Shown: piece after piece, positions 35,641 to 47,361 of the stretch
Layout: every line of letters starts with the position of its first letter
Numbering within the stretch: position 1 is the stretch's first letter
Source of the DNA: Tragulus kanchil
Taxonomy: Eukaryota > Chordata > Mammalia > Artiodactyla > Tragulidae
Length of the DNA: 64,000 nucleotides
Assembly (NCBI GenBank): GCA_022376925.1
Contig: JAIOJX010000026.1
Coordinates: forward strand, 252,647,330 to 252,711,329
Reading direction: 5' to 3'
Translations under genes and position numbers: made by a program
The notes under the pieces: generated by a model
Told to the model about the DNA's origin: nothing
Seen by the model: only the letters and a program-made list of their open reading frames with translations
The model's database searches: none

Positions 35641-36923
35641 TTGTTGTTACTGTTCAATTGCTAAGTTGTGTCCTGCTCTTTGTGACCCTATGAACTGCAG
35701 CATGCCAGGCTTCCCTGTCGTTACTATCTCCTGGAGTTTGCTCCAACTCGTGTCCCTGAGTTGATGATGCTATCTCATTTTCTGTCACCCCTTCCCCCTA
35801 CACTCAACTTTCCCAGCATCAGGGTCTTTTCCAGTAAGTCAGCAGCTATCAAGACAGACTGAGGACTTCCCTGATGGTCCAGTGGCTAAGACTCCTTGCT
35901 TCCAATGCAGGAAGCCTAGGTTTGATCCCTGACCCGGGAACTAGATCCCACATACTGCGGTTGACTTCTTGCATGCTGCAACTAAAGACCCTGCATGTCA
36001 CAACTAAGACCCAGAACAGCCAAACAAATTAAAAAAAAAAGAAAATAAGAAAAATAGTACGGTAATGACCTGACCACAGACTAGCACATCAATGGAAAGG
36101 AACTCAGAGTCCAAATTAAACCCTTATATCTATGGCAAATTGATTTTCAACAATAGCACCAAGAGAATTAAGTGGGGAAAGAAGAAAAGTTTTAACAAAT
36201 GGTGTTAAGGAAACTTGACGTCCACATGCAAAAGACTTAGATAGACCTCTACATCCATCATAAACAAAAATTAAACATGGTCTCAAAATGGATCAGATTC
36301 AAAATGGATAACATAAAGTATAAAACTCCTAGAAAAGGACATAGGAGTAAATCTTCATTACACTGAGTTAGGCAACAATTTCTTAGATACACCACCAAAA
36401 AGACAAAAGCAGCTTAAAAAAAAAAAAGAAAAAATAGATGAACGGGACTTTTGTTAAATTAAAAAAAAGAACACTTCTGTGCTTCAGGTAAAAAGGTAAA
36501 AAGACAACTGACAAAAATAGGATGAAACATTTGAAAATTATATGTCAAACAAGGAATTTTTATCCAGAATATATTAAAAAAAAAAAAAACACCTTAGCAC
36601 TCCAAAAGATAAAAACTGGGAAAAGAATCTGAACAGACATTTCTCCAAATAAGAAATGCAAATGATCAACAGATACACAAATAGATGCTCAATATGGTAA
36701 GTTATTGTTGTTGTTACTGTTCAATTGCTAAGTTGTGTCCTGCTCTTTGTGACCCTATGAACTGCAGCATGCCAGGCTTCCCTGTCGTTACTATCTCCTG
36801 GAGTTTGCTCCAACTCGTGTCCCTGAGTTGATGATGCTATCTAGCCATCTCATTTTCTGTCACCCCCCTTCTCCTCCTACACTCAACTTTCCCAGCATCA
36901 GGGTCTTTTCCAGTAAGTCAGCA
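34781..36923. repeat. Tandem duplication 11 (1.06 kb x 2), first copy damaged near the join
   Basis: 34781-35844 is repeated at 35844-36923. Offset is 1063 at the start and 1079 at the end. The first copy lacks about nine bases at 35771 (tagccatct in the second) and differs at the ccccttcccccta stretch, both within 75 bases of the join. A-run length differs near 35512/36576. Confidence 0.94.
34800..34980 (+). mobile_element. CHR-type SINE (copy at 35863-36043)
   Basis: ggacttccctgatggtccag, B-box-like ggtttgatccc, gaacagccaaacaaatt and an A-rich tail. Inserted in the old L1. Confidence 0.82.
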
Positions 36924-37110
36924 CTTCACATCATGTGGCCAAAGTACTGGAGCTTCAGCTTCAGCATCAGTGCTTCAGAAAATTCAGGGTTGATTTCCTT
37001 TACGATTGACTGGTTTGATCTCCTTTGTGTCCAAGAGACTCTCAGGAGTCTTTTCTAGCACCATAGTTTGAAAGCATAATTCTTTGTAGTCCAACTCTCC
37101 ATTTGACATG
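35643..37110 (-). mobile_element. BovB (RTE) LINE 3' fragment (antisense), repeated by joins
   Basis: gtgtcctgctctttgtgacc, ccaggcttccctgtcg, catcagggtcttttccagta and gactggtttgatctcctt are antisense BovB. Damaged copy 35643-35843, best copy 36707-37110, further piece 37889-38204. The complement reads as the BovB RT C-terminal region but without a long open frame. Confidence 0.8.
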
Positions 37111-37175
37111 AATCAAATATTAATTTTAGTGCCAAAGGATTCTGTTTACCTCTTGATCTACTTACTATTTTCCCA

Positions 37176-37293
37176 TTTTGTTGTTTAGTCGCTAATTCAT
37201 ATCCTACTCTTTGTGACCCATAGACTGTAGCCCGCAAGACTCCTCTGTCCAAGGGATTTTCCAGGCAAGAATACTAAAGTGGGTTACCATTTC
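37176..37293 (+). mobile_element. Bov-A SINE monomer (copy at 38271-38388)
   Basis: ttgttgtttagtcgctaatt, actctttgtgacccatagac, ccaggcaagaatactaaagt: a BovB-derived Bov-A unit with moderate divergence. Confidence 0.82.
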
Positions 37294-37888
37294 TATCTCC
37301 GTCTTCCCATTTAGCAACACCAAAATCTAAAGCCTTTAATTATGAATCATATCTAACTATCGTCTTCAGGAAATTCTAGGCATGAACAGTTAATAGCTGA
37401 CACCAGTCTTAATAATTCTTTAATCACTCTTATTCAAAAATATCCCAGTGGTTATGGGTGGCTTAAAGTGCAAGGACTTTCTTTAAGACAGTTTCATCTA
37501 AGAGACACTTTCTTAAGATCAGTAAAAATATTTTTATGCCACTTACTTGCTGTTTTTGTTACTATTTTTAAGCTAATGTGTCTTGTGTACAATCTAAAGA
37601 GTTAAACAAATGGTAACACCTTTAAAATGAAAATGTTTTAAAATCCTGTCTCCTTCTAATTCATATTCCTCTGTTTTCTATGTTATACTATTGTATTATA
37701 TTCTCACCTTGGTGTGACTAAAATGGGGACCTTAATTATATGTGTATGTATGTGTGTATATCGTACACATATATATGCATATGTAGGTATGTACTGTGTG
37801 TATACAGGTTTCCTGATTTTAAAGATAAAGTACATCATAATAAAAAGAAATGTAAGCTCTCTTCATCCTGAAAAACTTGAATGAATTT
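37294..37888. other. Unrecognised sequence with a TG/TA-rich microsatellite
   Basis: No repeat family recognised except an alternating purine-pyrimidine tract at about 37738-37806 (copy 38833-38901), made of tatg, tgta and cata units. Confidence 0.5.
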
Positions 37889-39159
37889 TCTCCTGGAGTT
37901 TGCTCCAACTCGTGTCCCTGAGTTGATGATGCTATCTAGCCATCTCATTTTCTGTCACCCCCCTTCTCCTCCTACACTCAACTTTCCCAGCATCAGGGTC
38001 TTTTCCAGTAAGTCAGCACTTCACATCATGTGGCCAAAGTACTGGAGCTTCAGCTTCAGCATCAGTGCTTCAGAAAATTCAGGGTTGATTTCCTTTACGA
38101 TTGACTGGTTTGATCTCCTTTGTGTCCAAGAGACTCTCAGGAGTCTTTTCTAGCACCATAGTTTGAAAGCATAATTCTTTGTAGTCCAACTCTCCATTTG
38201 ACATGAATCAAATATTAATTTTAGTGCCAAAGGATTCTGTTTACCTCTTGATCTACTTACTATTTTCCCATTTTGTTGTTTAGTCGCTAATTCATATCCT
38301 ACTCTTTGTGACCCATAGACTGTAGCCCGCAAGACTCCTCTGTCCAAGGGATTTTCCAGGCAAGAATACTAAAGTGGGTTACCATTTCTATCTCCGTCTT
38401 CCCATTTAGCAACACCAAAATCTAAAGCCTTTAATTATGAATCATATCTAACTATCGTCTTCAGGAAATTCTAGGCATGAACAGTTAATAGCTGACACCA
38501 GTCTTAATAATTCTTTAATCACTCTTATTCAAAAATATCCCAGTGGTTATGGGTGGCTTAAAGTGCAAGGACTTTCTTTAAGACAGTTTCATCTAAGAGA
38601 CACTTTCTTAAGATCAGTAAAAATATTTTTATGCCACTTACTTGCTGTTTTTGTTACTATTTTTAAGCTAATGTGTCTTGTGTACAATCTAAAGAGTTAA
38701 ACAAATGGTAACACCTTTAAAATGAAAATGTTTTAAAATCCTGTCTCCTTCTAATTCATATTCCTCTGTTTTCTATGTTATACTATTGTATTATATTCTC
38801 ACCTTGGTGTGACTAAAATGGGGACCTTAATTATATGTGTATGTATGTGTGTATATACGTACACATATATATGCATATGTAGGTATGTACTGTGTGTATA
38901 CAGGTTTCCTGATTTTAAAGATAAAGTACATCATAATAAAAAAGAAATGTAAGCTCTCTTCATCCTGAAAAAACTTGAATGAATAGATGTTTAATGAACT
39001 TACAGGTACTAGAGGCTTATTTCTTCTTGATGCTTCATAGGTATTTGTGTTTATATGTATGTACACAGTGCTGTTCAGTGTTATATTTTATTTCTTCTAA
39101 ATGACAATAGTAAACTCTACAACTCATCCAAGAATAAAAATTAAAAATACGTAATCATA

Positions 39160-39470
39160 TTAAAATTTAGTCATTCAAGGCAAATTCAGAGACTGAAAGT
39201 AGATTAGAGGTTGCTGGTAGCTGCAATAAGAATGGGGAGTTATTGCTTAACAGTTAAAAGAGTTTCTGTTTGTGATGATGAAAGTGTTTTGGAAACAGCA
39301 GATGGTTGCACAACACTGTGAATTCCATTAATACCACTGAACTGTACACTTAAAGATGAGGAAAATGATAAAGTTTACATTAATGTCTTTATCAACAGAG
39401 TTTTGAACGGTTAGCATGGTAAATTTTATGTTATATGTATTTTAATCACAGTCTTAAAAAGTGAACAATC
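39160..39470 (+). mobile_element. Old L1 3'UTR (sense) (copy at 40297-40610)
   Basis: agtagattagaggttgctgg, gagttattgcttaacagtt, gatggttgcacaacactgtg and ctgaactgtacacttaaaga are standard for an old mammalian L1 3' end. It ends in gtaaattttatgttatatgt. Confidence 0.75.
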
Positions 39471-39850
39471 ACTTACAAGAAGGGTTATTCCCATAAAAAT
39501 TGCTACACTTACTCATCTAAGATGTAAATGTTAAATATATCACACTCTCAGACCTCCATTTCTGGACTACATTTCACCTGAGAATTTCACAGATACATAA
39601 TAATCTATGATTCACCCCAATTATGACAGAAGTTGGCATAGTTTTTCCTGTTGGATAAATCATTTAACTATAATGAATGTACTAAAACCCTTTGATTTTA
39701 GTTGAAACAAAATACTGAGGTTGAAACACTAAACAACTAAAAACCTAAGACAGACTCCTAAAAGATAAAAAGGCATTAGCCGTTATTGGATAGAAACCCT
39801 ATACTGTGTTTAAAGAGAACTTCAGTAGTGATGATGTATAGATTACCAAA

Positions 39851-40058
39851 AGGCTTCCCTAGTGGCTCAGTTGGTCAAGAGTTTACCTATAATGTGGGAG
39901 ACCCAGGTTTGATCTCTGGGTTGGGACAATGCTCTGGAGAAGGAAATGGCAACCCACTCCAGTATTCTTGTCGGGACAATCTCATGGACAGAGAAGTCTG
40001 GCAGGCTACACTCCATGGGGTTGCAAGAGAAGTCGTATGACACAGCAACTAAAACAAA
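39851..40058 (+). mobile_element. Bov-tA SINE (copies at 40991-41198 and 41945-42150)
   Basis: tRNA-Glu-like head (ggcttccctagtggctcag, B-box-like ggtttgatctc) fused to a Bov-A body (ggcaacccactccagtattc, tggcaggctacactccatgg). This fusion is characteristic of ruminants. The third copy has lost single bases (cttcctag; ataatggg), again near a join. Confidence 0.9.
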
Positions 40059-41430
40059 GGTCATGTAATTATCAATAATCGAAATGTAAGCTCTCTTCAT
40101 CCTGAAAAAACTTGAATGAATAGATGTTTAATGAACTTACAGGTACTAGAGGCTTATTTCTTCTTGATGCTTCATAGGTATTTGTGTTTATATGTATGTA
40201 CACAGTGCTGTTCAGTGTTATATTTTATTTCTTCTAAATGACAATAGTAAACTCTACAACTCATCCAAGAATAAAAATTAAAAATACGTAATCATATTAA
40301 AATTTAGTCATTCAAGGCAAATTCAGAGACTGAAAGTAGATTAGAGGTTGCTGGTAGCTGCAATAAGAATGGGGAGTTATTGCTTAACAGTTAAAAGAGT
40401 TTCTGTTTGTGATGATGAAAGTGTTTTGGAAACAGCAGATGGTTGCACAACACTGTGAATTCCATTAATACCACTGAACTGTACACTTAAAGATGAGGAA
40501 AATGATAAAGTTTACATTAATGTCTTTATCAACAGATTTTTTTTGAACGGTTAGCATGGTAAATTTTATGTTATATGTATTTTAATCACAGTCTTAAAAA
40601 GTGAACAATCACTTACAAGAAGGGTTATTCCCATAAAAATTGCTACACTTACTCATCTAAGATGTAAATGTTAAATATATCACACTCTCAGACCTCCATT
40701 TCTGGACTACATTTCACCTGAGAATTTCACAGATACATAATAATCTATGATTCACCCCAATTATGACAGAAGTTGGCATAGTTTTTCCTGTTGGATAAAT
40801 CATTTAACTATAATGAATGTACTAAAACCCTTTGATTTTAGTTGAAACAAAATACTGAGGTTGAAACACTAAACAACTAAAAACCTAAGACAGACTCCTA
40901 AAAGATAAAAAGGCATTAGCCGTTATTGGATAGAAACCCTATACTGTGTTTAAAGAGAACTTCAGTAGTGATGATGTATAGATTACCAAAAGGCTTCCCT
41001 AGTGGCTCAGTTGGTCAAGAGTTTACCTATAATGTGGGAGACCCAGGTTTGATCTCTGGGTTGGGACAATGCTCTGGAGAAGGAAATGGCAACCCACTCC
41101 AGTATTCTTGTCGGGACAATCTCATGGACAGAGAAGTCTGGCAGGCTACACTCCATGGGGTTGCAAGAGAAGTCGTATGACACAGCAACTAAAACAAAGG
41201 TCATGTAATTATCAATAATCATAATCATGTGCATTTGCTTGAAAAGTAAAAATAAAAATACAGTATGAGATAAGAAAATTCTCAAAAAATGAGACAATTT
41301 CAACTGCCTTTTTAGAAACATAAGAGAAAAAAAGTTCCTTTTGCCTAATTTTTTCCTAAGCAGTCACTAACTGAATATCGGTACAGTCCTTTAAAACAGC
41401 ACAATGGTATTTTGTTTAAAAGCAGTTCTT

Positions 41431-41690
41431 GAGCTTCCCTGGTGGTCCAGTGGGTAGAGTCCGCCTTGCAGTGCAAGGGGCGTTGGTTTGATCCCTGGCC
41501 CCGGAAGATCCCACGTGCCTCCGAGTAGCTGGACTGGTGTGTTCAATTACCAGCCAGTGCTCTGGAGCGCATGTGCCCAGAGCCTGTACTCTGCAACGAG
41601 AGAGGCCACTGCAATGGGAGGCCCACACAGGCAAAAGAATAAAGATGGATTAAAATAAATAAATAAATAAACAATAAAAGAGCCCCCCCC
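41431..41690 (+). mobile_element. CHR-type SINE, short-tail type (copy at 42383-42642)
   Basis: gagcttccctggtggtccag head, B-box-like ggtttgatccc, body ctctggagcgcatgtgccc, tail of aaat repeats ending in eight Cs. TSD aaaagcagttctt at 41418-41430 and 41691-41703. Confidence 0.9.
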
Positions 41691-41770
41691 AAAAGCAGTT
41701 CTTTAAAGATGTTCTTAAAGTTTTGTCCCCCCCCAAAAGCAGTTCTTTAAAGATGTTCTTAAAGTTTTGT
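41683..41770. repeat. 44-bp tandem repeat led by C-runs (copy at 42635-42722)
   Basis: Two units, 41683-41726 and 41727-41770. Each is eight Cs followed by aaaagcagttctttaaagat and gttcttaaagttttgt. The same pair occurs in the second copy of duplication 14, so it predates that event or was copied with it. Confidence 0.9.
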
Positions 41771-42902
41771 GTCACTACGTTTTTGCTCATATGTTGAAAA
41801 CTAAAGATTACTGATGTTGAAACACTAAACAACTAAAACCTAAGACAGACTCCTAAAAGATAAAAAGGCATTAGCCGTTATTGGATAGAAACCCTATACT
41901 GTGTTTAAAGAGAACTTCAGTAGTGATGATGTATAGATTACCAAAAGGCTTCCTAGTGGCTCAGTTGGTCAAGAGTTTACCTATAATGGGAGACCCAGGT
42001 TTGATCTCTGGGTTGGGACAATGCTCTGGAGAAGGAAATGGCAACCCACTCCAGTATTCTTGTCGGGACAATCTCATGGACAGAGAAGTCTGGCAGGCTA
42101 CACTCCATGGGGTTGCAAGAGAAGTCGTATGACACAGCAACTAAAACAAAGGTCATGTAATTATCAATAATCATAATCATGTGCATTTGCTTGAAAAGTA
42201 AAAATAAAAATACAGTATGAGATAAGAAAATTCTCAAAAAATGAGACAATTTCAACTGCCTTTTTAGAAACATAAGAGAAAAAAAGTTCCTTTTGCCTAA
42301 TTTTTTCCTAAGCAGTCACTAACTGAATATCGGTACAGTCCTTTAAAACAGCACAATGGTATTTTGTTTAAAAGCAGTTCTTGAGCTTCCCTGGTGGTCC
42401 AGTGGGTAGAGTCCGCCTTGCAGTGCAAGGGGCGTTGGTTTGATCCCTGGCCCCGGAAGATCCCACGTGCCTCCGAGTAGCTGGACTGGTGTGTTCAATT
42501 ACCAGCCAGTGCTCTGGAGCGCATGTGCCCAGAGCCTGTACTCTGCAACGAGAGAGGCCACTGCAATGGGAGGCCCACACAGGCAAAAGAATAAAGATGG
42601 ATTAAAATAAATAAATAAATAAACAATAAAAGAGCCCCCCCCAAAAGCAGTTCTTTAAAGATGTTCTTAAAGTTTTGTCCCCCCCCAAAAGCAGTTCTTT
42701 AAAGATGTTCTTAAAGTTTTGTGTCACTACGTTTTTGCTCATATGTTGAAAACTAAAGATTACTGATGTCATGAAATTAACATAACTTCAGATGTATCTT
42801 TAAAGAGAGAAATACTTTTTTAAAAAGTATCAAAAAGAGGATGGCAAAGTATCTTGTTACACTTTGTTTCTAATTTTATATCTATCATAAGTATGTAGCA
42901 GG

Positions 42903-43155
42903 GGACTTCCCTGGTGGTCCAGTGGGTAAAGAGTCTGCCTTGCAGTGCAAGGGGCACCGGTTCAATCCCTGGCCCAGGAAGATCCCATGTGCCACGGAGT
43001 GGCTGGACAGGTGTGTCCAATTAGGAGCCAGCGCTCTGGAGGCTCTGAAATGAGAGAGGCCACTGCAATGGGAGGCCCACACAAGCCAAAGAATAAAGAT
43101 GGATGAAAATAAAATAAAAAACCAAGAAAAGAGGCCAAAATTTAAAAAAAAAAAA
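42903..43155 (+). mobile_element. CHR-type SINE, short-tail type
   Basis: gacttccctggtggtccagt head, B-box ggttcaatccc, body shortened (the usual cgcatgcgcccagagcc part is missing), A-rich tail. TSD atgtagcagg at 42893-42902 and 43156-43165, 10 of 10. Confidence 0.9.
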
Positions 43156-43165
43156 ATGTAGCAGG

Positions 43166-43919
43166 ACGAAATAAAGCCATAAAACAACGAATATCAGATA
43201 TTCTACCCATGAAGATTCAAAGAAATTATGGTTTCACAATATGCTATTAGAGCACAGAATATTCTTAATTCAGAAGGTTAAGTTCTCCCAAATCCATATT
43301 ACTGACATTTAGAAAGATAAATACTTATATGGATTTGTTCTTTGTTTTCTCCACTCTTTCCAGGGACTTCTGCTTAGGACTTAATCCAGTTACTTCTGAG
43401 CACAAGACAACAAACACTGTATTGTTTACATCACCACCTAGTGGTCTTAAATTTCTGGTATGCATAGTATTTAAAAACTGAATACATACAAAATGAGAAC
43501 TCAAAAAAGTTATCTGGAAAAAATTAAACCAGTAGTTTACAGCTAGCAGGCAGACTATTAGATTGTCTAGTCTTACGCTGTTTCAACTAGAGGATATACT
43601 GTGATGTTAGGAGTTATGTGAAGCTATCAGAGCAATTAAATGACTTGCTCCAGCTTATTCAACCAGATAGTGGTGGAGTGATATCAATAATGTAGATGTA
43701 TAAAACATCACAAAATATAAGTACCCACAAAATACAAGTCAAGTTCATAAGGTAATAACTCTAAATAAGCAATAACTAATAACTCTAAATGCCAATTATA
43801 CATGGGTGGGTAGTTCGGGGGTTTTCTGTATGTAGATTTTTCTCTTCAGAATTTTCCTTTCACTTCTTACCATAGCACACTTACAACCTAATGCTAATTC
43901 AAAGTACTAGTGTACATTC
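43166..43919. other. Unrecognised sequence
   Basis: No gene or repeat recognised. ctctaaataagcaataacta has a short local repeat of taactctaaat at about 43758-43791. Confidence 0.5.
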
Positions 43920-44770
43920 TTTTCAAAAATTTACCTATAAATTTATATTAAATTAGTTTTCCTTGAGAGTGAATAGCTTTATGAATTTTAACACATGTGT
44001 AGATTTATGCTTCTCCCTGTACAAACAAGATACAGAGCACTTCTATAGCCCTCCACTCTCCCACGGTCCTAGTTCTTAACAACCAGCTTAACAACCACTG
44101 ATCTCTACAGGCTTCTCTATAGGCTTGTCTTTTCAAGAACAGTCTATAAAGGCAGTCATACAGAATTTACTCTCTTGAGAATGGATTCATCATTTCAGGA
44201 TGTTACCTTTGAGATTCATTCAAGTTGTTTCATGTATACACAGTTCATTCCTTTTTATTGTTGAAGAGTTTTCCATGGAACTGTGGAGTTGGAGAGGATT
44301 CTTGAGAGTTCCTTGGACAGCAAGATCCAACCAGTCAATCCTGAAGGAAATCAACCCTAACTATTCATTGGAAGGACTGATGCTGAAGCTGAAGCTCCAA
44401 TACTCTGGCAACCTGATGCAAAAAGCCAGCTCACTGAAAATGACCCTGATGCTGGGAATGACTGAGGGCAGGAGGAGAAGGGGATGACAGAGGATGAGAT
44501 GGTTGTACGGCATCACTGATTTGATTGGACACAAGTCTGAGCAAACTCTGGGAGATGGTGAAGGCTAAGGAAACCTGGCATGCTGCAGTCCATGTAGTCA
44601 CAAAGAATGGGACACAACTGAGTGACAGCAACAAATTCTACAGTATACTATATAATATATGGGATGGTGCATAACATAGCATAGAATAAACAGAAGGACC
44701 GTAGTTTGTTTACACATTCAGGGTTGTTTCTAGTTTGGGATGATTATAAATGAAGACTCCCTAAACATTT
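43920..44770 (-). mobile_element. Old L1 3'UTR (antisense), interrupted by BovB
   Basis: 43920-44276 (gaattttaacacatgtgtag, acaaccactgatctctaca, tttgagattcattcaagttg) and 44690-44770 (gtttgtttacacattcaggg, gggatgattataaatgaaga) form one antisense L1 3' end. The BovB piece sits between them. Confidence 0.65.
44277..44636 (+). mobile_element. BovB (RTE) LINE 3' fragment (sense) (copy at 45371-45730)
   Basis: gattcttgagagttccttgg, gatgctgaagctgaagctcc, gaccctgatgctgggaatga and gacacaactgagtgacagca are BovB sense-strand 3' sequence. The frame 44200-44487 contains a decayed end of the RT ORF (WSWRGFLRVPWTARSNQSIL, SLKMTLMLGMTEGRRRRG). Confidence 0.82.
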
Positions 44771-45269
44771 GTGTCTAGGCTCTTTTCTAATTTTTAATTG
44801 AAATTTACTATTAGAAGACTTTTATGAGTCACACACTTATACAGAAAATGTGATACAAAAATATAACTTTCAGAAGGATAAGAATTTGAATAAATACTTC
44901 CAATGTCTAAATTACTTCAGTATTCAAGAATTAGCATTAAGAGGCCAATTATTTCTCCTTATACACAGGAAACATGAAATACATGTTTACAAAAACATGA
45001 AATACATGAAATGGTAAGACTGGATAACAAAGTTTCCTTTAAACACAGGCATACATCAAAATTTAACACATAAAAAGGGAATGGCAAATAATGGGTCCAC
45101 TATTTCTTCTTCCTTTGCTCATGGCACAGGTCAATACTCAATCTAGGCACACTTTGCTGTACACTCTTGATGAGGCTTCAGAATACTCAGTACTCAGCTC
45201 TAGGTTGTCATTAATACATAATCAGAACTAGGAGTCCAGTTTTAACAAAATTTCCATCTCTGCTTTAGG
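44771..45269. other. Unrecognised AT-rich sequence (copy at 45865-46363)
   Basis: Nothing recognised apart from a local repeat of aacatgaaatacatg units near 44973-45011. Confidence 0.5.
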
Positions 45270-46562
45270 TGAGAATGGATTCATCATTTCAGGATGTTAC
45301 CTTTGAGATTCATTCAAGTTGTTTCATGTATACACAGTTCATTCCTTTTTATTGTTGAAGAGTTTTCCATGGAACTGTGGAGTTGGAGAGGATTCTTGAG
45401 AGTTCCTTGGACAGCAAGATCCAACCAGTCAATCCTGAAGGAAATCAACCCTAACTATTCATTGGAAGGACTGATGCTGAAGCTGAAGCTCCAATACTCT
45501 GGCAACCTGATGCAAAAAGCCAGCTCACTGAAAATGACCCTGATGCTGGGAATGACTGAGGGCAGGAGGAGAAGGGGATGACAGAGGATGAGATGGTTGT
45601 ACGGCATCACTGATTTGATTGGACACAAGTCTGAGCAAACTCTGGGAGATGGTGAAGGCTAAGGAAACCTGGCATGCTGCAGTCCATGTAGTCACAAAGA
45701 ATGGGACACAACTGAGTGACAGCAACAAATTCTACAGTATACTATATAATATATGGGATGGTGCATAACATAGCATAGAATAAACAGAAGGACCGTAGTT
45801 TGTTTACACATTCAGGGTTGTTTCTAGTTTGGGATGATTATAAATGAAGACTCCCTAAACATTTGTGTCTAGGCTCTTTTCTAATTTTTAATTGAAATTT
45901 ACTATTAGAAGACTTTTATGAGTCACACACTTATACAGAAAATGTGATACAAAAATATAACTTTCAGAAGGATAAGAATTTGAATAAATACTTCCAATGT
46001 CTAAATTACTTCAGTATTCAAGAATTAGCATTAAGAGGCCAATTATTTCTCCTTATACACAGGAAACATGAAATACATGTTTACAAAAACATGAAATACA
46101 TGAAATGGTAAGACTGGATAACAAAGTTTCCTTTAAACACAGGCATACATCAAAATTTAACACATAAAAAGGGAATGGCAAATAATGGGTCCACTATTTC
46201 TTCTTCCTTTGCTCATGGCACAGGTCAATACTCAATCTAGGCACACTTTGCTGTACACTCTTGATGAGGCTTCAGAATACTCAGTACTCAGCTCTAGGTT
46301 GTCATTAATACATAATCAGAACTAGGAGTCCAGTTTTAACAAAATTTCCATCTCTGCTTTAGGTGAAATTCTCAATACAATGTAATCTGAAATGAAATTA
46401 TTTTAGGGAAAAAGTACTGTCTGTAGCACTTTTAATCCTAGGCCTATTATCTTCCAAATGTGCGTTTTGTTATAAGACCGAGCAAGAGAAACACCGATGA
46501 GGTAGTTACACGCAGCTACTAGTAAAAAAATCTGAAGTATGCAAGGGAAAGGAGTATGATCT

Positions 46563-46673
46563 TGGAAAAAGGAAAGAGAGGAGGAGAAGGAAGAAGAAAA
46601 GGAATCAAATGAAGAGGGGGAGATGGGACGAGAAGAAGGAGGATAAAGAAGACGAGAAAGAGGAGGAGAAGGT
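46563..46673 (+). repeat. Polypurine (GA-rich) tract
   Basis: About 110 bases almost free of C and T on the plus strand (ggaggagaaggaagaagaaa and similar, with a few interruptions). Not within a recognised transposon. Confidence 0.85.
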
Positions 46674-47361
46674 TACAATTTAAAAATTGCTAAAATCTTG
46701 TTTGTCACTCATTACATTAAGTTAATTCTACTTCTGTGTATGGGACTTATTTGATAATAAATCTGTGTTTTTATACCTTCATACTTCCTATTTGTCAGAT
46801 ATCAATGTTAGACTATAAAAGTGGACTCCCTTCTTACATTTCAATAATAAAATTTTAATAGATAAAATTTTAAGGAGAGGTTGTGGGAAAAACAGCAACA
46901 CAAGAGAACCCAGCTTCCCCATCCATACCCCCAAGACAGATCAGGATTGAACAGCAATCAACAAGCAAAATCAGCTCTGGGAAATCTCTAAAGTAACTTG
47001 AGAAGTTTTAGTGACACAATGGAACAAAACAAACTGAAAACAATCACACAAGAAGAGAATGAATACAGCTTCATTTTGGCTGCATCATTCCATCCCCCAA
47101 ACTAGTATTGCTCAGCACCAAGAAGGAACTTCCCAGATAGAGTTTCTTTTGCCAGGAAAATAAGACCTGGCTGAACAACCAGCTAATCCAGCCTCTTGGA
47201 GCACTCCATGAAAATACTGCTTTAGCAGGTCCAGACCAGCTAAACTGAGGAGTATAAAGACAACTGGGTATAAGGAAGAAAAAGAGAGGCTGTTACTAAC
47301 AGAGATGCAGAAAGAGTGATCTAGATTCATAGATATTTGCTTTGCAGACAAATTAAGCAAA

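Larger units (their letters stand above)
36794..38984. repeat. Tandem duplication 12 (1.09 kb x 2)
   Basis: 36794-37886 is repeated at 37889-38984, offset 1095 rising to 1098. Two bases (tt) lie at the join. Differences: tatatcgtac versus tatatacgtac (37758/38853) and A-run lengths close to the join. The first copy starts inside duplication 11. Confidence 0.95.
38944..41220. repeat. Tandem duplication 13 (1.14 kb x 2), blunt join
   Basis: 38944-40080 is repeated at 40081-41220, offset 1137 then 1140. The change comes from agagttttg versus agattttttttg near 39400/40540. No filler. The first copy starts inside duplication 12. Confidence 0.96.
40861..42769. repeat. Tandem duplication 14 (0.95 kb x 2)
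   Basis: 40861-41817 is repeated at 41817-42769, offset 956 falling to 952 through four single- or double-base losses in the first 170 bases of the second copy; beyond that the copies agree. The region about 39720-40058 is therefore present three times. Confidence 0.95.
44176..46366. repeat. Tandem duplication 15 (1.10 kb x 2)
   Basis: 44176-45272 is repeated at 45270-46366, offset 1094, with tga shared at the join. No difference seen by eye. Confidence 0.97.
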
